Below are positions 33,785 through 43,488 of a stretch of DNA of 64,000 nucleotides, piece by piece. Position 1 is the first letter of the stretch, and every line of letters begins with the position of its first letter. The notes beneath the pieces are model-generated. The model was not told the DNA's origin, did no database searches, and saw only the letters and a list, made by a program, of their open reading frames with translations. The position numbers and the translations under genes were made by a program. Source of the DNA: Pseudophaeomoniella oleicola (Eukaryota > Ascomycota > Eurotiomycetes > Phaeomoniellales > Phaeomoniellaceae); assembly GCA_003868215.1 (NCBI GenBank), contig QWDQ01000014.1:310001-374000 (forward strand). Reading direction: 5' to 3'.

Positions 33785-35549
33785 AGCGGCAGCAGAAATC
33801 TCTGACTACGGGGTTTAGCAGTACACTTCGGCTCATACGATTACAGCTACCTTTCTTGCACAGTGAAATTGATGAGAATCTTCTTGATCTGAATTGATTT
33901 TATCTTGAAATGATTTGGTGCTCTCGAGACCGTTACGATCTTTTACGACGACGCACACACGGACGTATTGATGTTTATGTTATATTACAACGCGACAAAG
34001 AATGCATTGGGATTTATTGGGTCGGCTCATTCCTGTTGCATTTTGTTTGGAGGGACTATAAAATCATGGTAGTGGAATTGGTTGGTGGCCACGGGATATG
34101 GAAGGTCACCACCTGGCAAGGGCACGGAAGGCAGACCTCGGGGACATGCTCACAGGACCTTGGGGATAAAAAGATAGCCGGAAAGCTTGTCACCGTCCAA
34201 GCAAGGAAAGCGAAAAGCTTTCGATGAGAAACATGCCAACATGACGGGGAAACCTGAGGGTACATGATCAAGCTACGAATTCTGGATGTCTGCTCTACAA
34301 TTTGACTCGGTGTTTCTGGCAATCAAATAGTGCACGTAGTAGTTAGTAATGGAATGGCAATCAAGCTCGACACCTCATCATGTGGTCAATCTTCGTCGTA
34401 CGTGTCATATATACCTGCCTTCAAGCTGCCTCTCTGACCACCAGTTCGATGAGGGTGCTGAGAGGATGGATTGAACTTCAGATTCCTTCTATTGGACGTT
34501 CGTTCATATCCCGACATGGTCACTACATGAGAATTGACTGACGCGCTGTTGTGTATGGATTTGCACGTGAAAAGGAAAAAGCTTTGAATTTGGACCAATA
34601 AGCATGCCTGACCGAAGCATGCATCTTTTGCCCTTTATCTTGTATTACCTTCTAAGTCTTCAAACTTTTCACATGCATGGAAAATCGCCCAAGACTTCGC
34701 GAAAAGTCTCTTTAGTTAGGGTAGATAGCGATGCTGTACGTTGCTGTGCGCAGGTAGATAGATGAAGCTGGTATTATACGAGGGTTTGGGTGTATTATCT
34801 AGGTTGGTAGATGTTCTAGTTGTTTTGAGGATCTTGGAGAGGATGGAATTTCGTATAGACGGTGAGCGAGCGAGCGAGCGACTGCACCTGCTTGAATCTA
34901 TGCATTTGACTCGTCGGAGAGGGAGGAAAGTAATAAAGTGTTATAATACTTTCCTGATAGCATTTCCGCCATCTCTCTCTCCGTCGTCTTGCTAAACGTA
35001 AAGACGAGGACTGATCTGGGCCAGTCTAGTGTAATACTACCTACATGTGTACTTTCCCATCCAATAGACAAGACTGGCTGAGCTAGATGGTCACGAGCGG
35101 TTCTGAGGCGTTGATCGGTGACTTGCTTGCTGAACCCTCTGGTTGAACGCTCTGGCTACACGTGGGATAGGGACCTGCGAAAAGCATTCGAAAAGAGAAA
35201 AAGGGTTCGGCGGTGATAAGCCTCCCTCATTCCCCCCAGCAGTCTTTTCCAAACATAACTCCAGGATTTGTATCGTTCTTAGCTGCAGTCGAGTCTTCAT
35301 GTTGTTGAAAATACGACTGAAAACAATAACTTATCATTGCATCGCATCGGCATTTGGATGTCTCATTTCGGTGGAAGCTAAGCTTTCCATTCCAGATAAA
35401 TCACCGCCGAGGCCGCCTCGCCGCTCCCCTAAAGATCTACTACGCCTAAAAGTCGGCCCGGAGAGTGGAAATTGACCCCTCCAATTGGAGAGCGCCTTTG
35501 GGGGAATCCTCGGGGCCACTAAGTACCTCGCACGTCAGGGCACGTAATC
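33785..35549. other. 1.8-kb intergenic stretch without a gene
   Basis: It lies between the PIR gene and AIM6, both on the plus strand. It has four tandem GAGC units (about 34864-34880) and T-rich 3'-UTR-like DNA near 33900. No protein-like frame was found. Confidence 0.5.
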
Positions 35550-37241
35550 ATGTCTTGCAGCAGCTCCCGCAACATCCGATCGGTCTCAACGCAACCTGTT
35601 TCGGACCTTGATGATGATAAATCCATTCCACGCCGCTCCAGTAATACCTCTTCTTTGACCTACTATGGCTCCAGTGGCGAGAACTGTCAACATGTTGGAT
35701 TTGGACCTGCCCACGACATCCCTGCAGACCATCGTCCGGCATTCGCTCCGGAGAAAATACTTCGAGTCGAGACGGTAACGTTTGCGGCAGACACCGATTC
35801 CGATCTCGAGAGTACCGATGATCTCCTCGCTGGTTACAACGGTCAACATCGATCCAGATTCAGAATCAGAGCCAGCACTTTTCTATGGCGTTACGTCCGT
35901 TCGGTATTCAGCAGAATTGCACCTGAACGCTTGATTCGAGGTGCCAAACGGAGGGTTCGCTGCTTCCATGGCGATGCTTCGTATCGCGACTGTTGCCGAA
36001 TTAGTTCGAGATCCGTTCGCTTCGTGTTGCTCATAACCTTCACGTCACTCGCTATCATGGGCCTGATACAATTCCTCAGTCTCGCTCTGGGAGCATATGT
36101 TGCCTTCTTTCCCGACGATTTTGATTTTGTAGTAGATCATTGGGGTGAAGTCGATCAGCCATCTCATGGCTTGGCGCACTGGCCGACCGACTTCAGCGCC
36201 GACATACAGCCAGTACAATGCCATTCACACAATGACTATTGGCGCCGTGCACCTCTGTATGAAGCAATCAGTTTCGGCTGTGTTGGCGTCGAGGCAGATG
36301 TATGGCTGTTTGATGAAGAATTATACGTTGGACATACCACGTCATCATTAACACCGAACCGAACGTTGACGAGTTTGTATATAAACCCGATTTTGGACAT
36401 ACTAGAAAGACAGAACCCACTCAGCCACTTCCATCCGGAATCCAAGGGATACAATGGTGTCTTCGACACCAACCCAGATCAATCTCTGATTCTTCTTGTT
36501 GATATTAAGACTTCGGGTCCAGCGACATGGCCATACGTCCAAAAACAGCTAGAGCCGCTGAGGGAGAAGGGTTACCTTACCCACTGGAATGGCAGCGCCG
36601 TCGTCGAGAGGCCGGTCACCATCGTTGGCTCCGGCAATACCCCGTATGACCTTGTCACCGCTAACACGACATATCGAGACATTTTCTTTGACGCGCCATT
36701 AGAAAGTCTAGCAAAGACGTTACCGGAAACACAAACCGAAGCTAATGGTGGTTCTATCCTCAATTCTGGGGATCCTGGGGAAGATGAGCTGCCGCTCGCA
36801 CCTCCTACCGCAACGGATGCTCTTCCATCCCCTCCCTCAAAGTCCTCGGCCCTCGAAGCGATGATCTCAGCACTTCCATTCATCTCCACCTCTGTCCGAG
36901 ATCAGGGCCAGGGTCACTCTCTAGCCAACGAATCCGCCGAACTTCCTCCTTACTCTCCCGCAAATTCCTACTACGCCTCCGTATCCTTTAAGAGCTCCAT
37001 CGGCAAAATCTGGCAATCCCGGCCCACGTCTCAACAGCTCGAAAAGATCCGAGCGCAAATCAAAGGGGCTCACGATGCGGGTTTGAAAGTCAGGTACTGG
37101 GGAATTCCATCGTGGCCACGGGGGTTGAGAAATCACATCTGGCATGTCTTGATCGAAGAGGGAGCGGATATTTTGAATGTGGATGATTTGAAGGGTGCGA
37201 CGATGACGGACTGGAGAAAAAGGAAGGGGTGGTGGTTTTGA
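35550..37241 (+). CDS. AIM6: AIM6-like protein, PLC-like phosphodiesterase fold
   Basis: This 563-residue protein belongs to the family of yeast Aim6 (altered inheritance of mitochondria). Residues 1-150 are polar and basic and should face the cytosol. One membrane segment follows at about 156-188 (FVLLITFTSLAIMGLIQFL). The outer domain carries the PI-PLC-like active-site pattern: VQCHSHNDYWRRAPLYEAIS near residue 223, then GCVGVEADVWLFDEELYVGHT, with His, Glu and Asp in the expected places, and later LILLVDIKTSG. The C-terminus has KVRYWGIPSWPRGLRNHIW and INVDDL-like sequence ILNVDDLKGA. A 60-residue acidic/Pro insertion (about 385-445) is unusual. The substrate is not known. The gene is intronless, with the ATG at 35550. 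Confidence 0.9.
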   Translation: MSCSSSRNIRSVSTQPVSDLDDDKSIPRRSSNTSSLTYYGSSGENCQHVGFGPAHDIPADHRPAFAPEKILRVETVTFAADTDSDLESTDDLLAGYNGQHRSRFRIRASTFLWRYVRSVFSRIAPERLIRGAKRRVRCFHGDASYRDCCRISSRSVRFVLLITFTSLAIMGLIQFLSLALGAYVAFFPDDFDFVVDHWGEVDQPSHGLAHWPTDFSADIQPVQCHSHNDYWRRAPLYEAISFGCVGVEADVWLFDEELYVGHTTSSLTPNRTLTSLYINPILDILERQNPLSHFHPESKGYNGVFDTNPDQSLILLVDIKTSGPATWPYVQKQLEPLREKGYLTHWNGSAVVERPVTIVGSGNTPYDLVTANTTYRDIFFDAPLESLAKTLPETQTEANGGSILNSGDPGEDELPLAPPTATDALPSPPSKSSALEAMISALPFISTSVRDQGQGHSLANESAELPPYSPANSYYASVSFKSSIGKIWQSRPTSQQLEKIRAQIKGAHDAGLKVRYWGIPSWPRGLRNHIWHVLIEEGADILNVDDLKGATMTDWRKRKGWWF

Positions 37242-37599
37242 GACTGTTGTACGTTCCATCTTCGATGTCTCTCTGTCCCACATACACACACTTGACCACG
37301 TCTCTCCACTTGCTCTCCGTCCAACGACGAGATTCTATATTGCATTGCATAGCGCTCGAATATTTGAGTCTGACAGGTTCTGACCGACCTCCTATAACAC
37401 GTCGCAACCTCCAGACATATACATCCATCCTAGACTAGATGAAAAAGGTTCATACCTAACCAGAAAGAAACATTCGAACCGTTTCACAGCCAAACCAGAT
37501 TTGAGAGAGAGTTTTTCTTATGATCTGATCGTAGGGCTTGTAATAATGATGGTTTACCCCAAATCGATGAGTCAGCAGCTTGAGCCCGACTCAGTTGCG
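37242..37599. other. Convergent spacer between AIM6 and the nuclease-like gene
   Basis: This 358-bp spacer holds the 3' ends of two converging genes. Nothing else is seen. Confidence 0.5.
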
Positions 37600-40103
37600 T
37601 CAGAGTTGTGTATCTTGCGGCAATTGCCTCTTCAACACTTGGACCCATCGAATGAGCAGATCATCGTTACGAGCTTCATAAGCTTCATCTCTGACTACAC
37701 CGTACACTTGTCGCGCCGTTCGGACTTCTTGAAGCAGTCTTCCAAGCCTAGCATCGTCGTCAAAATGGACGTTCTCATCCGCGACCAAGAAGCAGAACTC
37801 CTGTGTCGCCTCGGGCCAACCATCTCTCGGTTTCTTGACCAGGACACCTGGCGCTCGGAATCTCGGTGTGTCTAGAGTCGGAGCAAGTGCTTCTGGTGTA
37901 TCGTAGCCGGCGGGGACGATATATTGAAGCAACCGCTTTTCTACGTACGGTGTCAAGACGTTCGGTACGTCCACTCTTAGTACATGAGATGCCATCGCAC
38001 GGAGCTGCTCTGCTGTCATGATCTCGGCGCTCTGAGGGGAGTACTTGACCCACTCAAAATTAGAGGATCCCACGCTGTTCGTCACAGCTCTCAGGCACAA
38101 TTGAGGCCGCATCAAGGCTAATGTCACGGACTGTGTCCCGCCGACGAGTTCGGGCCATACGACGGCCTGGCGGAACTTCTCAAACTCGGCATCATCGCCT
38201 AGGGTTAAGTACCTGAACGGTGTGGGTGGAAGCCCTGCAATCTGTGCTAGTGTCGCCATCGCCTTCTCGCTGCTTGTGATAAACAACAAGTGCCGCGTAA
38301 TCTGCCAATCCTCTGGCTTTAAAGCAGATCGGAAATATATCAGAGCTCTGATTGCTGACACTGGGTGATTTTGTCGATCTGCTTGTCCACTCACAAGTTC
38401 CTTGGAAATCGTTACTGCGATATTGTCATCATGCATTGCAGTCAGGAGCTTCTTTGCAGCGTCTCTGAACCAAAGATCTGGAAAGCTTGTTTCCAAGAAG
38501 ATCTGGAGTGTACGAGATTCTTCGGGCAACGTTAATTCCAGAGATGTCAGCTCCACCTGGTTGGAATGGCGAATGGTGGCCCTTTGGGTCCAGGGAGGAA
38601 GTCTTTGCTCATTTGTGATCCATCGCTGCCAATTGTGAACGTCTTCTAAGTCAACTAATGGCTCGGGGTCGTTTCGATCCAATACACCGATTTCCCAGAA
38701 GTATTCTTCTGGAGTAGTACTACGTGGACCAATCATCGTGCTGTTATCGAAATCTGGTACCAGCGACGATCTCAGAGGAAGCGATACTCCACGAAGATCT
38801 GAGACATCTGCTTCACTCACCTGCGAGGATATGTCTGTTCCACTTGGAGTGAGTCTAGAGCCGCGCAGGTTTGCTCTTCCATTTGCCAGGCAAGTCAGAA
38901 CGCTCAAGCGATAGACCTCGCTAGCCCAGTCGCAAAGATAATCGATGATAAGCAGCAACTGGAGAGCTCCTTCCTGGAAGAGGACTGTTCCATGCCAAAG
39001 ATCAAAAATTTGCTGCTGCAAAGTCAGCATCAAGTTGTTGTGTGGGTGATACTGCTGTGAAACTGACCACGTCTTGACCTTTGGGCACAGCTGCATAGAG
39101 CCGCCACTCTTCGCCCATGATGGCGAAGGACCAGACTAAGCACTGATGTGCCCCACGGGTCTCTTGCTGCAGATTCTGCTGCAACCGCAGACATGTCCGG
39201 ACGACGAAAGCAGTCTGTCGGAGTATGCTCCCGAAAGTAGCAGCCGCGTTCTCGGCAGCTTTTGCTTCGATCACTATGAATGGATACACCACGTTGTGCT
39301 GTCTGAACGGGGAATACCTAGTCTGCAAAGGTGACGAATGGAGATAATGTCGTATAGTTCCTTTTGCCTCGAGGCCGATTACCCTGTCTGGTCTTTGTCT
39401 CTTCAGTCGTTTCTTCAAGTGTTCTGCCACATCTTCGTGATCGAACTTTTTGTCAAGAGCTCGAGAGAAAACACGAAAACAATGGTCGTCCCTACGTCAA
39501 ACGTCAGAGCTTTTGCCTTTTCGGCCGACTCTTCAAGATCACTTAGAACTCACATGTTGACGTCTGCCCGCTGAAGAGCGGTACAGGTACATAGACGTCT
39601 TCTGCCGCGCCTTCGCTGAAGCCGTTCAGCTTCAGTCGGGTCAATTGGTCGAGCTTCGAACTTCGGTTTCCAACGTCGATGGTGACAGATATGGCTTTTT
39701 CAGTGACAACATATGAACAATCTGTTCGAGCATGGGGACACGAGCAGATCTCGGAAGGGCGTGCTTACCAGACGACTTCTGATTCAAAGGGCTCGAAAGC
39801 CCTGAACTCGACTTCTTTCCTCCATCCATACTCGCTATCTGTATTCTGAAAGCAATTCCACGCCTCTTCCATCAGCTTGGAAGCCTTCACTCTTTTATCA
39901 ACAATGTATTCGTCGTCTGCATAGAACCTGCTGATGAATTCATCAGGCCTGATCTCGCCGATGCGACGTATCTCTTGAAATATCTCGGAATACTCTCCCC
40001 ATTGTTCTGGCAGGATACGCCCTTCGAAATAAATGCCGTGATCTTTCATCAGACCCTGATATTCCTCTGTCGTAAGCTTCGAGCCATCCTCAGGCTGGGG
40101 CAT
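37600..40103 (-). CDS. PD-(D/E)XK nuclease-like fungal protein with Cys-pair motif
   Basis: Four exons (40103-39769, 39694-39554, 39491-39068, 39015-37600) join in frame into about 771 residues. Exon 1 resembles the N-terminal part of a large fungal PD-(D/E)XK family (ASKLMEEAWNCFQNTDSEYGW). The small second exon adds VCHICHHRWKP ... RRRLCTC, a CxxC plus CxC pair that could bind zinc. Exon 3 has the catalytic-type pattern: an Asp in RPDRVIG and, after a strand, YPFIVIEAKAAE with E-x-K. The last exon is a long helical domain of unknown function (DLWHGTVLFQEGALQLLLII). A 5' extension is possible since the frame stays open to 40205, but its first codon is GTG. Members are common, variable and of unknown role in Pezizomycotina. 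Nuclease activity is inferred only from the motif. Confidence 0.75.
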
Positions 40104-40672
40104 TGCGAGTCGTTGATTCCGGTGCACTCTGTTTGCCAAGAATGGAAGAGGGATAGGACCCAGGGTTCTCTCCGCCGAACCTTGATGGATTGGGTGGAGG
40201 GCCACAAATCACTCGATCACGCACGCGGCTCCAGCTCCAGAATCCCAACGAACCCAGTGCTTACAGAATCCTATAGATTTTGGTAAAAGGATGAGAGCGG
40301 TGGCTTCTCGATTTATCCTGAAAAGAGCTTATAGGACCGGTGTGAGCTCTTTTTGGCCCCAATTCTCTAGGAGGAGAAAGGTACAATCCACACAGCCACA
40401 AAGATGAAACAATCTAGCGCAAGGCAGAAGCGACCACCTGTGCCAGTTTCCTCTATTACACGCTTCGACCTCGGTCTCCTCAGACGGACAGATTTTGAGC
40501 TACGGCGGGTCACTGATCAGGGGAACCGGATGGGAAAAAGCGAGACCCGTATAGACAACCTGGATGTCGCAGACACATTGAGAATAGATTGTACGCTACT
40601 TTACACGTCATTATCAACAGCATCTGTTGAATTTGGGATCTATTCTACTCGGCAGGAGGAAGCTGTTCTGTT
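40104..40672. promoter_or_regulatory. Spacer upstream of the nuclease-like gene
   Basis: About 570 bp between two minus-strand genes. It should contain the promoter of the nuclease-like gene and the 3' UTR of the coiled-coil gene. An unrecognised upstream coding exon cannot be excluded. Confidence 0.4.
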
Positions 40673-42863
40673 CTAGCCCGTCATCACTACAGCCTTCATC
40701 AAAACTTCTGGCACGATCCTCTTTGGATCTTTCTCTCCGGTTAAGAAGCGGTTATAACTAAATTCTTCTTGCTTCGCAGCAAATCGGAGAAGGCACGGGA
40801 AGATCGAGACTGATACTATCGCTGTAGCGGTATCTGCTGAATCAGTGTCAGGACGCTGGGGCATTTCTCCGTGCCCGGGCGCCTTCTCCATGAACCTCGT
40901 ATCATAAGTCACCTCGCCCACAGGGATGGCACATTTGAACAGATCCGTACTCAGAAGAAATCTGATCTTTGCATGCAGTGCCAATTTGAAGATTTCTGTC
41001 AACTGCTGACGCTCTTCTCTCCATTCCGCAGCAATTTCCGCGTATTGGTCAGGGTGAAGAATTCTGTGAGCTTCTAGCAAAGGAAGAACACATTTGGTGA
41101 CCCTCCGAGCGAGATACCGAGCTCTCTGCGGGATCACTGAGTCTTTCGTCACTTGATCCTCTATACACTCTTTATGTGCGGCAAATTCAAAACTGTCTGT
41201 GAGCTTTCTATCTAGAAGAAAATCCCATGTCAGCACACATAGCTTCGAACGATGTATAGGAACTACTGACCTTGGGCAGCCAGGAGACTTCGAAGTTTTG
41301 GATAAGCAAGATTGTTCTCCTGAAAAAGTGGTGCTACATCAGCTTCGAATACCCACGTACAGAGAGCCGCGGATACCAAGTTCAGGACTATTGCCCGTAA
41401 CTGGATTCCATGGAGCTTCTCCGTGGGGACAATAGAGCCATCATCACCGCTGACATCAAGGTCGAGGCCTTTGAGAAGGAGTATCGCAAGATCAGACTGT
41501 GCGGACACCACTCTTACTTCACCGAGCGCAAACACCTCGTCTTGTCCCTGTAAGACTTTGTGAAATTTGAACAAGAGCTGGTTCAGGAGGCCAGAGCGGA
41601 TATTTTCTGCTTGGAAATCGGGTTGGAAGGGTGCTCTGAACTGGTGGTATGTGGCTTTATAGCTGGCTAACTTTTCTCGAAGATCGTCGATCTCGAAGCG
41701 GAGTATGCCTTCGGTTTTGCTCGCCTTGTCCTTGTCGGTCTTCACGAGGGCTGCTTGCATGCTCTTGTTTCGACGTTTGAGTACTGCTCGGTTCTTCCGG
41801 ACTTGAGAATGCTGTTCTTTCCAGAATCGTATCGAGTCGGCTCCTTGATTCCTCGAGTCGTCCAATTCCAATTCCAACTGGGAATTTTGATGTCTCAAGC
41901 CATCTAGTTCCAATGCCAACGCAGCCGTTTGATATCTCAAGCCATCCAGTTCCAAGGTCAGTGCAGAAGTTTGTTGCCTTGCCTGGTCTAATTCCGATGT
42001 AAGCTGGGAATGATGAATGCAATCATCGGCATGGTGACCATCAAAATTTTCTATTGAATTGCCTGCAAGTGTCAATCGTGCAGAAGATGGCGGATTCGAG
42101 TATCGAAACGACGCATCGAAATCAGAGGCGACCTCTTCGCTATCTCGTACTTCAAAGTCTGTGGTGGAGAGTGTTGTCACCGAACAATCAGGAGTCATGG
42201 ATGGCTTCAGTTGTGGAGTCCTTACAGAGCGCTGTGAGTTGATTCAGTCAGCAGGCCATGAATTGAGAAGCATTTCAGGTAGCTCACCACCGACGTCGAT
42301 TTCGTCACCTTCCTTTTCCTCGGCGTCGGAGTTTCATTGTTTCTCTGCCTTTTCTGTGCCCGACTGATACCAAACCTATCAATTGGCCCGCTCGATCCTT
42401 TTCTAGATACGTCACGGGTGGCGTTGGGTACCCGCGAAGCACTTCTCAACAGTCGCGATCTTCCCTCGGTATTCAAGTCTTGTTTTAGGCTGCCTACTCT
42501 TTCTCGTACCCATTCCACTTTGTGTTCTCCAAGCAGTGGAAGGCCTTTGAGCCCTAGATGGTAGATCTTCTTCCAGTCCGACTGCCTATATCCAGGATGA
42601 TGCCAATGACCCCAGAAAAGCCTTAGCTTGTCCTCAATCTCACTTACGGACACAATCTTCTGAAGATGTTTCTTGCAATGGGAGATGACGTTCGGCGCAA
42701 AAGTCTTCAAAAGGAGACCTTCATCAATAGTGTACTGCAGGTAAGCTAGAATTTCGAGGCCATATTCTTCGCAGAGATATTTATCTTCGACGAAATATCG
42801 ATGCTCAGTGTTGATCCCAATGTTGACATGGGATCTCAATCTGCGCCTTGGTTGCAGGTCCAT
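40673..42863 (-). CDS. Coiled-coil protein of unknown function
   Basis: Three exons (42863-42288, 42231-41271, 41211-40673) with donors GTGAGC and GTCAGT and acceptors CAG and TAG give 691 residues. I do not recognise the family. The N-terminal 130 residues look globular, with aromatic-rich LRLFWGHWHHPGYRQSDWKK. A basic linker (QKRQRNNETPTPRKRKVTK) could be a nuclear signal. Next comes a coiled coil built of four 14-residue repeats (HHSQLTSELDQARQ, QTSALTLELDGLRY, QTAALALELDGLRH, QNSQLELELDDSRN), then a second helix rich in Lys/Arg. The C-terminal 300 residues are predicted globular and mostly helical. It starts 625 bp from the oppositely directed Hsp70-like gene, so the two probably share a promoter. 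No catalytic motif is visible. Confidence 0.72.
41848..42015 (-). repeat. Four 42-bp tandem repeats coding for a coiled coil
   Basis: Within the unknown coiled-coil gene, four in-frame 42-bp units encode the 14-residue pattern x-x-S/A-x-L-x-x-E-L-D-x-x-R-x. The three downstream units (41848-41973) are the most alike. Fourteen residues equal two heptads, so copy-number change would lengthen the coil without breaking register. Confidence 0.8.
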
Positions 42864-43488
42864 TGCATCGCCTGCTACAATGCAGCTTCCCGAACTACAA
42901 GTACGATGATGGTCATGCAGCGTGGTGCTCTTAAAAGACTATGCTACCTGACCAGTTTGCATTCAAGGAGACGCCGATGAAATGCCGTGCCATTCGGCCC
43001 CCATTTCAGCTGCCTTCGGGAAGGCAACTGTTGCCTTTTGTGTTACCAGCGGGTAAACCTGGAATAGCCAATTCGAAAACCATCTCAACTACTTCCTATT
43101 CGAGACTATCGAGAATCACTATGGCCGTCACAATGCAGCCACGAATTAGTGGCGTTAAGCGATGTGAATGGCGTGATGTTATTGGAGCCCAATGAGGCGA
43201 TAAACGGGTTCTCTTGTCTGGGCGGCTGCGGAAAGATCGCCCCGGCCGCTTGGTTGTTTCAGGGTCTGCCGTGGGGGCTGATTTCACCCTTCGATGTGCA
43301 TTTGCTGGTCAACATCGAGCTTAGCTGTCAGGCAGCAAGACACCTCTATGCCACCATGGAGGATGCAGCCAGTGCTGTGCCACATGCAAGGCAGACTCGA
43401 GGTTCAGTGGACAATTTGTTCAAATACAGGCCTATGATGTCTCGCAGTGTCAAGCAGGCCAATGTCCCCGGTGAGACAGATTCCCACT
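42864..43488. promoter_or_regulatory. Shared divergent spacer of the coiled-coil and Hsp70-like genes
   Basis: This spacer of about 625 bp lies between two opposite starts. An open frame on the plus strand (43149-43496) overlaps the Hsp70-like start but has no family resemblance. No clear heat-shock element cluster (nGAAn in alternating tandem) was seen. Confidence 0.45.

Noticed and set aside
39002-39430. A separate 142-codon gene with the E-x-K motif
   Set aside because: Splices in phase on both sides to the flanking frames, so it is exon 3 of the nuclease-like gene.
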